Counted from the first letter of the stretch, positions 10,923 through 21,172 are shown. The stretch is 64,000 nucleotides of DNA from Aporrectodea caliginosa (GCA_020284085.1 JACEVL010000694.1:1-64000), one strand, 5' to 3'. Notes: generated by a model from the letters alone, not told the origin. Made by a program: numbers and translations.

Positions 10923-12018
10923 TTACAGTTTATTATGGTACTGTTTGAAACAGTTCCGCTGGTTGTTGAAGCACAGTCGCACTGTGCACTTCTCGCAGGC
11001 TGTGTCGCTGTAACCTGTAATGCACCGTGCACAACGCCCACGCTTCTCAGTTTTCACTGGCCAATGGCCTACTGCATCCATCTGCACGTCTGCAGGTGGC
11101 CCTTTCCGCGCCTTCTTCCTTTTTTTGATCGTCTTTGATATCGTCTGCTCTTCGATGGAAGGTCGACCACGTTTACGGCCACATTCAGCATTGACCAAAA
11201 TCAAAGATGACCAAATGAGTTGCGTCCAAATGAGTGGCCTGGAATTGTCGACGACTGATGATCTCCTTGGCTGGAATGCCGAGAAGACGACAGTCTCGAC
11301 GGTACAACAGTCAGGCGTTGATTAGTGCAACAGTTATAGAATGCCAAAAAAGGTACATGTACCATCGCCTTGAACGCAGCTGAAATCTGTATTGCGCAAC
11401 GAAAGCATCCAGCAGGTCAACGCCCCCCCACCATAGAGCAGTTGTACTGCTCAACGATGAATGGACGGTTGATTTCAATAAATGATTTTGAAACCTTATC
11501 CCATCGCTGCACTTTTGTGATCGGCAGTGGGCCAACAAATGTCGATGCAAGTATAACCGGTCGGTTGTCAAACCATCGTACAGCAGCCACCTTGGGTTCA
11601 TTCAGAACACAACTGTCCGAACTACCGCGACCCTGCTTCGACAGTGTCTTTTCATCCTTCAGTACACAGTTTGGTAGCCGACCGTTTCGCACTGTTCCAG
11701 TATAATGAATTCCCCGCATCAGAAGACGTTCAATGAGAATCACACTTCTGTTCTTCTGTTCCACGAGTAATGTTTCTTCGAAACTTTGGTTGTCATCGTC
11801 GTTTCACCTGGAACTTTGGCGCCAGCAAGTTTTGCCCGTGGCTCGTCGTCTTCGGAATCGCTCGCTGACTCGCTATCAGTGCCATCACCGACATCATGGC
11901 TGTCAACGTTTTCGACAAGCTCATCCGCTTCTGAATCAGCGTCACCATCGTCACTGTCGTTAGAATTCATAATGAGGTCCATAGCCTCCTTCAGTTTGTA
12001 ACGACGTGGCCGGTTCAT
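10923..12018 (-). pseudogene. piggyBac transposase pseudogene
   Basis: Three pieces are recognisable on the minus strand. At 11,740-12,018 is an acidic N-terminal part (MNRPRRYKLKEAMDLI, then an Asp/Ser-rich run). At 11,311-11,764 is the end of the DDE domain: RGIHYTGTVRNGRLP, DNRPVILAST, RWDKVSKSFIEI, then GGVDLLDAFVAQYRF, which contains the region of the third catalytic Asp. At 10,923-11,204 is the Cys-rich C-terminal domain (CARC, CEKC, CFNNQRNC). The segment with the first two catalytic Asp residues is missing between pieces one and two. A frameshift splits piece two, and a TGA sits where the family usually has Trp after ALINA. It encodes no active enzyme. Confidence 0.85.
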
Positions 12019-12285
12019 TATCTAAAACAAATAGAAGAAAAACAGCCATTTTATGTATTTGTTTCGATTTTCAGATAAAGGTCAAGTATGACACCGTACC
12101 CATGATTTTGTACAAAAAGCATTTTAATGAAAATGTATAAAATCATGAACTGATTAAAAATAGTCTAGAACTATTCAGCAAAGATGCATGACCAGCTAAA
12201 CTAGTTTTATACTGCAAATATGTTCATCACAAGTACAATAACAAGGCCTATTAACTACAGCCTATTATAACCGAAATGCCCAATG

Positions 12286-12653
12286 TTGCATATTTGCAAC
12301 ACGCAACGGCAAATGTTTATTTTATCAAATGTAGTAAACTTATAGGTTCTAAAGCGTTTCCAAACAATAAATGCATATTATTAATATAATTTTTACTCAA
12401 AACTTACCTAATTTCCAACGTTTCACTCGCGAAATAAACTAACACACAACGTACGATAATGTAAACAAATTATTGAACAGGATGTGCATGAAATGGAGGG
12501 TGTGTAGAAAAGCAGATCGGAAGAATGAAACAGGAATTGTTGCAGATATGCAACAACGGGCTTTAGATTACTCAAAAAAAACATACATATTACCGGAATA
12601 TTCACTTAAATCATATTAAATAATTATTTATAATCAATGTTGCAAATATGCAA
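12286..12653. repeat. Subterminal palindromes, second end of piggyBac element
   Basis: TTGCATATTTGCAA at 12,286-12,299, TTGCAGATATGCAA at 12,540-12,553 and TTGCAAATATGCAA at 12,640-12,653. The last lies next to the terminal inverted repeat. The 12,286 copy is the reverse complement of the 12,640 copy. Confidence 0.65.
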
Positions 12654-12674
12654 CACAGGGCTAAACAGGGTTAA

Positions 12675-13180
12675 TAAAGGAAAGGTCATTCCAAGTAGAG
12701 CAAATGCCCGGCGTTGAGCCAAGGCAGTCCTAGTCCTAGGAACAAAAAGATCTAGCCAATCAGCAGGCGCAAGGAACGAGATGAGGTCGCAGATAACGGT
12801 TTTCGCATAATGTAGGCAAAAAGATACTTTGGGGCACTGCTCAGCTGACGCTTTGAGACTAGAAAGAGGGTCTTATAATGGATGCGCGCAGTGATAGGAA
12901 GCCAGTGCAAGACATCAAGCATATATGTAGAGATATGCGAAAAGCGACGGAGTCGGGCTATGAGCCTAGCTGTAGCATTTAAGACGGATTGAAGGGGAGA
13001 AAGACGCTGTTTCGGGAGGCCCATAAGAAGTGAGTTGCAGTAGTCAAGTCGGGAACAGATAAACGCATGTACTATGGTGGTAAAGACAGAGGGAGAGACC
13101 GATCGTCTGATGGCTCTGAGACGCCTCAGTTGAAAGAAGCAGGAGCGAGTCAGGTTAGATATGTGCTCCGTGAATGCGAG
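12675..13180 (-). mobile_element. CR1/L2-type LINE, proximal part (split by piggyBac)
   Basis: The minus-strand reading includes LQSVLNATARLIARL, then YMLDVLHWLPITARIHYKT, typical of the region after the YADD motif in CR1/L2 reverse transcriptases. Upstream of about 13,180 it dissolves. Joined through a single TTAA, the reading frame continues across the piggyBac site into 10,374. Confidence 0.8.
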
Positions 13181-13184
13181 GAGT

Positions 13185-13270
13185 CTAATTCAGATGATCT
13201 CCTGTATATTGACCTGACTACGTCTTGCTTTTGCTGCGCCATTGGTCGATCCCTTGAGCATTAGAAGTTT
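13185..13270 (+). mobile_element. LINE 3' tail fragment
   Basis: GATCTCCTGTATATTGACCTGA, then GCGCCATTGGTCGATCCC and TGAGCATTAG, parallel the 3' end of the LINE at 31,640-31,735. It is in plus orientation, opposite to its neighbour, so it is a separate insertion. Confidence 0.5.
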
Positions 13271-13279
13271 TTAATTTAA

Positions 13280-14290
13280 TGGCAGTTATAATCAATAATT
13301 GCCCTAATCGTGGTATGATTATTTGTTTATACTGGTTTGAAGTTGCAAATAGTAAAGGCATTTCGTACTTTTTGTATAACGTGTCGTAATGAGGATGATT
13401 GGCGTCATCCTCCTCATTTAACAAGGCTTCGGACTGGCACTACCCGATGGTAAGCAATTTTCCGTTTTACGTCAGCATCTTGCATCGGCCAATGCCGTCA
13501 ACGTCGACCACAGCTTATTAGAAGTATGTGTGTCATCTAGCGATCAAACGTATTTGCCGAATTTATAGCGTGTTTAGGATTGTTTTAAAGGTGTCTAAGT
13601 AGTCCACTGTATAAATCAATTGTTAAGCGACAGCTTGTGACCGCTAAGGACTGTTATCGTCATACTTACTCTTTGTGTATTTGTTCTGACTCAGTGGCAA
13701 TTGGATGAATGGATCCAGAGTTTAACGACAGCTTATGACAACAAAGACCGTTGCCGTCGACAGAAATTGTTTTGGCATATTACAGCTCTTCTTAATTCAG
13801 TGGCAATAGTAGTAGTAGTAGTTTCGGTATAGCGAAACTGTGTGATAACAACTATCATTAGCTTCGTAATGAGGGTGAATTGACGTCGTCCTCCTCCGTT
13901 ATTAAGGCTTCGGACTGGCATTACCCAATCGTCGGCAGTTTTCCGTTGTTTATCACCATTCAGTAGAGGTCATCAACGTCGATCACAGCCTATGAGAGGA
14001 TTAGCTTGTGTCTAGTGATAAAACGCATTTTGCTGAATTTATGTCGTCTGTAGCATAGTTTTAATGGTGTCTGAGACAACAACAGTATAACTGATTGTTA
14101 AGTAAATGATTGTGGCTGTGAAAAATCGTTAACGTCATGCTTACTGTTTGAAAATACACTGGCTAATTGGCGCATTTGCTCTATTTATAAAGTGGGAAGA
14201 GTGCGTGTTAAAGGTGTCCAAGACGCGCACTGTATTATTAATTCTTTAGCGACATCTTGTGGCTGCCAAGGTCAATTACGTCGACCTTTA
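13280..14290 (+). repeat. Modules C and N
   Basis: Module N at about 13,400 and 13,885. Module C at about 13,590, 14,060 and 14,210. This region resembles 1,600-2,160 almost module for module (AATTTAATGGCAGTTATA and TCGTAATGAGGATGATTGGC in both), so a ~500-bp block has been duplicated. Confidence 0.65.
13691..13807 (-). mobile_element. Mini-element copy with 11-bp target-site duplication
   Basis: The element at 13,702-13,796 (TGGATGAATGGATCC to TTACAGCTCTTCTTAA) is flanked by TCAGTGGCAAT at 13,691-13,701 and 13,797-13,807. Apart from extra bases at the ends, it has the same boundaries as the copy at 234-324. Confidence 0.8.
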
Positions 14291-14400
14291 ACCCTAGAAC
14301 AACCAGCATTTGTTGCACCCACTGACTACCATTGGGGTCAAAATGACCCCATACCATTTATCATTGTGATGCATGAATAAAAGTTTTAAAAAATTTATAT
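14288..14400 (+). mobile_element. Possible solo end of another piggyBac-type element
   Basis: TTAACCCTAGAACAACCAG followed by the palindromic GGGGTCAAAATGACCCC resembles a piggyBac terminus. It begins exactly where a module C copy should continue. I could not find the opposite end before the SINE at 14,684, so it is a fragment or a chance match. Confidence 0.4.
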
Positions 14401-14683
14401 TTTGTTTCTTTTCAAGCTGTGATAGCTACTATTCAAACTGGTCTTAAATCCTGCCCTGTCCTATTATTCTGTGTCCTGGAACAATGCAGTACAAAACATA
14501 CCAGTTGGCTCGTTACACGACGACAGGCAAGAGAAACGATGGTTGGGTAAATCCCTGCTATAATCTGGCCACTTTAAACTGTGTGCACAACTGTCTGTCT
14601 AACGGTCACTGTCTTTCTCTGTCCCTAAGCTGCGTGTTCTTAAAGTTAACTAGAGCTCTTTATTCCTAGTAGGACATGGCGAG

Positions 14684-14885
14684 GTGCCGATTGGTTAGAG
14701 TGGTTGACCTGTAACGCAGAGAGTACAAGTTTTAGCCTCACCTGAGGCAGTCACTGTGTAGGGACCTTGACCAAGTCCTTCACACACAATTGCTCTGCAC
14801 CATCGATGTTCTGTCGTATGGTCGCAGGTGCACTTCTGAACTTTGGAAGGATGGCAATATCAAATACAATTGTATTGTATTGTTT
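14684..14885 (+). mobile_element. SINE-2-like copy with tRNA-like head
   Basis: The head GCCGATTGGTTAGAGTGG is followed by GTAGGGACCTTGACCAAGTC and CCTTCACACACAATTGCTC, then a variant CACCATCGATG tail and a (ATTGT)n end. Between 14,400 and 14,684 I see nothing recognisable. Confidence 0.55.
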
Positions 14886-15239
14886 ATTTCCTGCTCTTTG
14901 GCCTCTAGCTGACAGTGGGTGAATTCAAAGGTTATGGACACGGGACCAGTAGAATGCAGGACTTGCTGCTTATTTCATATGTTTATAACATTACCAAATT
15001 GTGCTTGGTGAGAGAGAAACGCGTGCACAAACAACTTGTACTGGGTTTTTATATGGAGTTTGCTCTGCAGGCTCAAATCCACAACTGTGAGATCACAGAT
15101 CAACTGTTTGCCATCTATCTTTGTCTCTTCATTTGTTTATCCATTAACACTGTAACAACGAGCTGCATTCGTTTCCTAGTCACTGTTAGTAAACTCTTGT
15201 ACTTACATGTATAGTGTAAATCAAGTCTGTGTTAAATAT

Positions 15240-15575
15240 AACGTTTAGAATGAGTACCTCTTGTTTTTACAGTTTTGATTAATAAATCTCCCCTGGTTGC
15301 TGAAGAATTGCTGCAGGTAATGCTAACCAAACTGCTGCATCTGTCAGACTTCGGACTGGCACCAAAAGATGGGAGGCTGGTTTTCCGACGAGTAGCGATA
15401 AGGGCCGTTAACGTCGACCTCACTCTATTATTTGTCATGGTCTGGTACCTGGCAATACTTTCTTGTTTACTGTTTAACGACCACTGTGTGGTAACAAATA
15501 CCATTTAGAGTCGCCCTCCTCTTTTATCCAGGTTTGGGACTGGCACTGTCAGAAAGCAAACAGTGACTGAGTTTC
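15240..15575 (+). repeat. Module N copies
   Basis: ACTTCGGACTGGCACC at about 15,347 and a full N unit at 15,470-15,570 that starts GTTTAACGACCACTGTGTGG and ends CACTGTCAGAAAGCAAACAG. The unit's ends contain inverted CACTGT / ACAGTG motifs. Between 14,890 and 15,240 nothing is recognised. Confidence 0.55.
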
Positions 15576-15689
15576 CTTGCAATTAAACATTCGCATTATT
15601 TATAGGAAGCGTTTTAACCCTTTAAAGACCGCAAAAAGTTTTCCGCCTACCCCCTTACGACCACACATTTTTGTCAAAAACAGACAAAG

Positions 15690-15890
15690 AATAAAAAAAG
15701 GAGGAGAAAAAGGAAGAGGAAGAGGAGGAGGAGGAAAATTAGAAGGAGAAGGAAGAGGATGAAGAAAAGGAAATGGAAGAGGTGGATGAGAAATGGGTAG
15801 AAAGAGAATGCGAGAGAGAAGAGCGAGAAAGTGAAAGAGGAGGAAGAAGAGGAGGAAAATGAGAAAGATAAGAGAGTGATGAAGAGGAAT
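15690..15890. repeat. Purine-rich low-complexity tract
   Basis: Almost all A and G on the plus strand (GGAAGAGGAGGAGG-type runs). It could adopt triplex or H-DNA structure. No gene. The following 15,890-16,365 holds nothing I recognise. Confidence 0.8.
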
Positions 15891-16364
15891 TTATTATAAC
15901 ATTATTACAAAACAATAACAGCTTCTTCTTAGTAAGGGAAAAAATTACGACGAAGAGTCAAGAATGCAACGATCCCATAAAAATTCACAAACCCCAATTT
16001 AACTAAAACCCGCTGATAACAGCCACAGATTGAACGTATCCCTCAACTCTCCCGCCTTCAGCCCTCCGCCATCTTCACCCCTCCAGGGACCCTGGGAAAC
16101 TGGCCGAGATTCCTGGTCCTGGAGAGAGTTGTTGCTGTGGAACAACTGTCCTACCTACTCTCTTCATTCTAAAGATACCAAGCTGAAATTCACAGCATAA
16201 ATGTGCCTATGTGTCCTGAGCATTTTAAGCCAACTTGCCCGATTTTCAGGTAAGTCGACTTACCTGGTTATTGCACCAAACCCTTCAATTGTGATTTAAC
16301 AGGACAATCCATTATTAATCCTTAATTATAAGGAATAAAAATAATGAGTCAGGCATAAAGGCTC

Positions 16365-16835
16365 TATAATTATAAAGGAGGCTGCTTCGTAACTAGTCAA
16401 TTTCAGGCTCCTCCCTGACAGGGGCGCAACCCAGGTCCAGAAGTTTGGGGAACCTGCTAGAATGTCTGAGTGGGGGGGATTGCGAGCGCCGAATTCAAGA
16501 AGCCCCTAACGACTAGGGGTATGGGGGAGAGTCGTAAGCTCCCCATCGACGCAATTTTGAGCATTTGTTACCAAAATGGAGTGCATTTTTGGCTCTTGCT
16601 TACCTCACAATTTTCAAAAGTTGGGGGACCGTCCCAATCTGTTCGAAAGTTTGGGGGACGCGGCCCACGGGTCCCATAGGGTGGTTGCGCCTATGCTCTC
16701 TGAACTATGTAATATGTCGTGATGCAACCTTTGTAGCGCCGGTGTCTAAACCACAAGGCATCAACCAAAAAGGAGGCTGCACCAAAACCAAGTCGCAATC
16801 AGATCAACACCAAGGACTGACACCACCCTATAATA
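16365..16835 (+). repeat. Repeat family R3, interrupted by a hAT-type MITE
   Basis: The left part ends AACTAGTCAATTTCAGGCTC. The right part resumes CTGAACTATGTAATATGTCG and GTGTCTAAACCACAAGGCATC. Uninterrupted relatives lie at 22,720-22,870 and 49,820-50,035, with related sequence at 39,890-39,990. Confidence 0.75.
16411..16703. mobile_element. 277-bp hAT-type MITE with 8-bp target duplication
   Basis: The element 16,419-16,695 starts CAGGGGCGCAACC and ends with the inverse of CATAGGCGCAACC, 11 of 13 matching. CTCCCTGA (16,411-16,418) and CTCTCTGA (16,696-16,703) flank it as an 8-bp duplication with one change. It is GC-richer than its surroundings and resembles internal sequence at 56.2 kb. 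No transposase ORF. Confidence 0.8.
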
Positions 16836-16849
16836 TATTATTGTAGGCA

Positions 16850-17340
16850 GTTCTTTCCGTTGTGTAGAGACATTTTTGTGGCCGCCAAGGACCGTTGACG
16901 TCGACCTTATCCTTAGAGAGGCCTCATGATTTCACTTTGCCGGCAAGGGATGATCGAAATTTCATACCTAGAGTACTTTATAGCGTATTAGGCTAAACAA
17001 TCATTTAGCTCTTTAGCAATAGGTCCCTCTTTAGCAATAGGTCTCAGTCATTAATACATTCCTAACCCTCTTATCTATTTGACTATTATTTTTGTCTAAT
17101 CGATATCTAAACTGTTGATTTTGTAATCTTGTTGCGTTTGTGTTTGTGAAATAAAGGAATAGTAGTACTGTAGTAGTAATAAGTCATAATAATTATTCCA
17201 ATTAAACGGCTGAATTTATGGCGTCGTTGGGAGACATGTTAAAGGTGTCTAAGGTGAGAACTGTTCTAGTGATTGCTTAGCGACATCTTGTGGCTGTCAG
17301 AGCAAATTAAGTCGACGCCTCATTTCGCATTTCTTTGTTT
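16850..17340 (+). repeat. Module C copies
   Basis: GTGGCCGCCAAGGACCGTTG at about 16,878 and AAAGGTGTCTAAGGTGAG at about 17,240 followed by TAGCGACATCTTGTGGC. Confidence 0.55.
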
Positions 17341-17619
17341 TATTATTAGATATCTTTTCATCCGTACTCGTAGTTTAGGTTTAACGAGGCTGCAGAATTT
17401 AGGAATATTACGCTAAGCCAGTCCTGTTAAAAACTAATTTTTGTCGTAGTCAACGGCCTTTGTTGCCATATCCATCCATGAAATGGTTACTGTCATTGCT
17501 TGTAAGGTGAAGTCGACTTGAAAGACTCTGGTAGCCAAACAATGCACGCAGTTAAACACTGTTAACTACTAATCGCTTGTCTCAGTAAATCTGACCTTGT
17601 CTGATCGCATTGCCTGTCT

Positions 17620-17945
17620 ATCGATTTTGTTTTGACTGAGCGCCTGTGAGTAATCTCATTCCAACGACTTAGCTTAATTTGTGCGCTGTATAATTATCGA
17701 GATTAAGTTTACTTCGGTAAGGTAAAATTCAGCGCATTATATATACCAGTCCATCGATGTTGTTCTGACTGAGCGCCTGTAAATGAGGTCGCAACAGAAC
17801 TTATTACGGTGCTGTATAAATCTGGTGAAGCAAAGAGACGTCAACAGCCGTGTTAGCCGTAAGATGTCGCTGAACAATGGATGATTCTTTGGTCTCATTA
17901 GATACCTTCAAAACGCTCTCAAATGATGGTATAAATTCAGCGTTT
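17620..17945 (-). repeat. LINE-like 3' ends followed by module C
   Basis: TCGATTTTGTTTTGACTGAGCG at about 17,620 and GATGTTGTTCTGACTGAGCG at about 17,755, each followed by a GCTGTATAAATC-type 3' terminus. Then come TAAGATGTCGCTGAACAATGG and ATTAGATACCTTCAAAACGC (C, minus strand). This combination recurs at 34.9, 36.4 and 47.5 kb. Confidence 0.6.
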
Positions 17946-18176
17946 CCGATTTATCCAAATATATCATATTTAGAATTACTGAAAGTAGTATTGTGATAAT
18001 AATAGGAACGATGATAAAAATGTAAAAAATAATCACACACCTCTTTTAACGGTAATATTAACCTTATAAGATAAAGCAGAAGAACCTTTGTGTAATTGAA
18101 ATAAATAACCTGGGCTATAATTTCCCTCGCTTTTGTAAGTAATCGCATATAATGGCGTGGAGTCAAATTTGAAATT

Positions 18177-18417
18177 GGGGCGCGGTGGTTTGGGGGTATG
18201 TTCGGTGCCTTGCAGCTGGAGGGTTGCGGGTTCGAATCCACCTCAAAGTCGCCGCGTAGGGACCCTGGGAAAGTCCTTCACTCGCAATTGCTCATGCGCT
18301 TCGGCGTGAAACTCCGATTCAGCGTTCGCGCAGTAGTCGGGAGCGCCTCTGAATGGGAAATCTGGTAGGGGCGCTATAACAAGTGTTCAAATACAATACA
18401 ATGCAATACAATACAAT
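18177..18417 (+). mobile_element. SINE-1, full-length copy
   Basis: The tRNA-like head GGGGCGCGGTGGTTTGGGGG includes the B box GGGTTCGAATCC. The body reads GTAGGGACCCTGGGAAAGTC and TTCACTCGCAATTGCTC. The 3' part GAGCGCCTCTGAATGGG and GGGGCGCTATAACAAG is LINE-like, ending in (AATAC)n. Five copies exist in the window. Confidence 0.85.
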
Positions 18418-18628
18418 GAGAGCCTATCACCAACTCTAGCGTGTAACGATGGTAAAGTATTTGACAAGACAAATTCATTGAAGGCTGAACATTGTCCAAG
18501 CTATAGGAAAATTGTCCATGCATTTATCAGATACACAAAACATTCCAAGGTAAAGCTCATGTGTCATATTTGCCATTTCAACTGGTAACCCTATTGCAGA
18601 CACATCAATTGTATGCATGTATGTATGA

Positions 18629-18839
18629 GCACTTGTTATAGCGCCCCTTCAAGGTTTCTACTCAGAGGCGCTCCCGACTACAGCGCGGAAACTCAATTGG
18701 AGTTTCACGCCGAAACATGAGCAATTGCGAGTAAAGACTTGCCCATGCAGGGTCCCTACGCGGCGGTTTTTGAGGTGGATTCGAACCCGCAACCCTCCGG
18801 CTGCAAGGCACCGAACATACCCCTACACCACCGCGCCCC
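18629..18839 (-). mobile_element. SINE-1, inverted copy
   Basis: Same family as the copy 210 bp upstream, in opposite orientation. The B box reads GGATTCGAACCC on the plus strand. The (AATAC)n tail is absent or lost. Region 18,840-19,280 is otherwise featureless. Confidence 0.85.
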
Positions 18840-19284
18840 ACAATACCCCCCATCCCGCAAAAACTAACTCTAAACCACACCCTATTCACTTAACCCCGCA
18901 AAGACAGTACATGTAACTCATTCATCTTTTAACGCAATCCACTGTCCAACTAAATACAGTTATTTGTCCAAGGTCCCACATTTTAGATACGGTATAACCT
19001 CTCTTTACCCTATGTCGCTACATTTTGTTTCTTATGCTCTATCCAAAGACATTGCCTGGACTGGTTTGGTGATAGCTCTCAGACTCTCTCTGTATATTAT
19101 CCAATGTAACTGATAACGGTGTGTCTATCTGATTTTGGACCAATAAACGAATATAACAAAATTAACTCTAAACCAACTCCAGTCACCTAACCCAACTAAG
19201 ATACCAATCTTTGAAGCAGTGACCAGTTACCCTGTCAATCACTCTCTATTAACAACTAACCCTAAAGAAATCCCAGTAACTTAC

Positions 19285-19453
19285 CCTTCGCGACAAAGAT
19301 CTTCAACGCCTCGACGTGACCTGATGCAACTGCCCACATGGCCGGGGTCATGCCCTTCTCGTCCGATCGGTCATAGTCCTTCCAAGTGCCCTCCCTCAGG
19401 GCTCTCGTATCTCCCGTTCAACCAGCATCGTGGGATCTCTCTGCTGATGGCAC
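19285..19453 (-). pseudogene. Sans-like exon 1, copy A (broken)
   Basis: The minus strand encodes DTRALREGTWKDYDRSDEKG, MTPAMWAVASGHVEALKIF and VAK. This is one ankyrin repeat plus N-terminal helix, similar to the start of animal USH1G/ANKS4B. The start codon is changed (GTG in place of ATG) and a TGA lies about 9 codons in, so it is a pseudogene. A donor GGGTAAGT follows the coding end at 19,285, but one G fewer than in copy B shifts its phase. Upstream lies a GACA tract, as in copies B and C. Confidence 0.65.
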
Positions 19454-19589
19454 TGCAGTCCAAAGGAAACTGAACAGTAAAATAAGTTTTGTAATGAAAA
19501 AAGGTTAATTTAGCGCATATTTTAAATAAATCGTTCGAGGGAAATTAAATTCAACATTTTTTCACGTATAATACATAACCTGATGCACT

Positions 19590-19640
19590 TAGACAGACAG
19601 ACAGACAGACAGACAGAAAGACAGACAGACAGACAGACAT
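19590..19640. repeat. (GACA)n microsatellite
   Basis: AGACAGACAGACAG run 5' of exon copy A. Equivalent tracts lie near 34,655, 36,296, 47,185 and 61,676, always between the exon-flank block and GGGA(T/C)GGAAGCAGA-type sequence. Confidence 0.85.
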
Positions 19641-19995
19641 AGAAACATAATTATAGGAAGCCAGACGACAGGGATGGAAGCAGATCTATTTATAATAATA
19701 ATAATAAGACGATTTTTATAGCGCCGTAGCCGAGCCGAGGCCGAAGGAAAGGGCGCTGTACATGAGTATAGACAGTTGATATTAAATGTTACTGTCGTTG
19801 GATCAGGAAAAGCCCAAAACGGCCCGTCAGCTATTAGCAGCTACTATACGAGCGCTTCTGACGCTTCAAGATGGTAAACAGTTCGAAGAATGGCAAGTTC
19901 ATTGGTAGCCGATGCTACAAAGTCTACATATAATTAATAAGACTGCATCCGTGATTTTCTTGGCAACAGATGTTGTGTTGCTGGAATCTTTATAG

Positions 19996-20319
19996 TCCAC
20001 CTCTGAAGGCTCGCAGGAGAAGCGCGTGGAAATTCGGATCCGGACTCTCCGTTCTTAGTTGTTACCAAACACGTGGCGGCTGCCATGAGGAGATGATTGT
20101 AGATGATGTTAAAGTAGTCCAAAACAAGAATATTCCATGCGGTTGACCTGACAGGCGTCCATTTCTGAAGGCTTAAAGGAGAAGTGCGTGGAAATTCGGA
20201 TCCGGACTCTCCGTTCTTAGTTGTTACCAAACACGTGGCGGCCGCCATGAGGAGATGATTGTAGATGTCGTGTAAATCGTCCAAACCATGAATATTCCAC
20301 GCGGTTGACTTGACAGGCA
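19996..20319 (-). repeat. 162-bp tandem duplication that keeps a reading frame open
   Basis: Unit 1 is 19,996-20,157 and unit 2 is 20,158-20,319, with few differences. The period is 54 codons. A minus-strand ORF (19,934-20,323, 129 codons) runs through both and repeats MAAATCLVTTKNGESGSEFP in each. I recognise no domain. It may be a repeat fragment whose frame is open by chance. Confidence 0.6.
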
Positions 20320-20499
20320 TCACAGAAGTGGACTTGGACGCAATTTACCCACTAATAGATGAGCCATTTGCAATCATACGGCTTAGACACCAATAAAAGT
20401 GCACATTCTTTCCGAGCGAAATTCGGCGGCGACCGGATGTTCCGCCAGCGAGATCCCGTGACATCTATTGACAGACAAGCAGAGAGGGAGTCAGTCAGA

Positions 20500-20800
20500 G
20501 ACAATCTACTGCTAGGAGCCCAACTTCGATTCCTCCTCTTCCCCTTATCTCTAACTTCGCTACTATTCTAAGCACCAACCATCCTCCGCAGTAGACTGAT
20601 TGTCTGCCTACCTGACCCTTTGCCCTTGGATCGTTACCTGGATCCGATCCTGACCTTATGTACCTGCACTCAACCAATAGTCTGCTGCATGTAGCCCGTT
20701 GCTTTGACTGAGGTCGATCCCGCAACCGATCTCGTAAGGTAAAGTTGACGTCAACGGCCACGGAGTCTAAGATGTCGCTGAGCACTGGATAATGCGATTG
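20500..20800 (+). repeat. LINE 3'-UTR-like sequence joined to module C
   Basis: GATTCCTCCTCTTCCCC, GACTGATTGTCTGCCTACC and TGCTTTGACTGAGG parallel the 3' region of the LINE at 53.7-53.9 kb. GTTGACGTCAACGGCC and AAGATGTCGCTGAGC (C, minus) follow at about 20,740. Confidence 0.55.
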
Positions 20801-20970
20801 TCTCGCTCACCTTGTGCCGTCGATTCGCTGAATCCTAGCGACCGTCATAGTCAGCCTTCTCCATGTGATCCGATCTCTCGTCGCCTCTCTCAGCTCCGGA
20901 ATGTTCATCATCATCGTCTCGTGTATCTCCTCCGTCCATCTCTTTCTTGGTCGTCCTCTTCCTCCGCTAT
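20800..20970 (-). mobile_element. RTE-like LINE, C-terminal fragment
   Basis: The minus strand encodes GRGRPRKRWTEEIHETMMMN, then ELREATRDRITWRRL. This is the tail that follows the reverse transcriptase in RTE-like endonuclease-RT proteins. It resembles 45,146-45,394. Frames outside this block are lost. Confidence 0.65.
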
Positions 20971-20974
20971 TATG

Positions 20975-21172
20975 AGTACTCTGGCCGTACACTGTTGGTG
21001 GGATAAACAGACGGCGAGGGAGAGGATTGGCCACCCACCCTAAGATGCTGAGGTTAAGAAATTTGAAGCCGATAACCTTGAGCAAGTCCTTCACTCACGA
21101 TTGCTCAGCGCCATCGATTGATGCTTTGTCATTAGACAGTGACGCTTAATAATTGCACAAATACACTTTTAA
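20975..21172 (+). repeat. tRNA-Asp-like unit body fragment joined to SINE-2 tail
   Basis: GTACACTGTTGGTGGGATAA to GAAATTTGAAGCCGATAACC belongs to the tRNA-Asp-like unit. At about 21,072 it switches to CAAGTCCTTCACTCACGATTG and GCGCCATCGATTGATGC (SINE-2). The join is a recombination or insertion scar. Confidence 0.6.

Larger units (their letters stand above)
10375..12674 (-). mobile_element. piggyBac element, decayed, TTAA-flanked
   Basis: TTAA lies at 10,375-10,378 and 12,671-12,674. The ends are CCCTGTTTAGCCC and its exact inverse GGGCTAAACAGGG (13 bp). The interior carries transposase fragments on the minus strand. The single-copy target sequence joins the two LINE halves, so this is a genuine transposition event and not a rearrangement. 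With part of the transposase missing and a stop in the rest, the copy is non-autonomous. Confidence 0.93.

Noticed and set aside
11785..12001. 71-codon Ser-rich plus-strand frame
   Set aside because: Complement of the acidic Asp/Ser-rich transposase N-terminus on the minus strand.
15614..15680. Another piggyBac end (TTAACCCTTTAAAGACC)
   Set aside because: TTAACCC alone is not enough; no inverted partner end was found before the purine tract.
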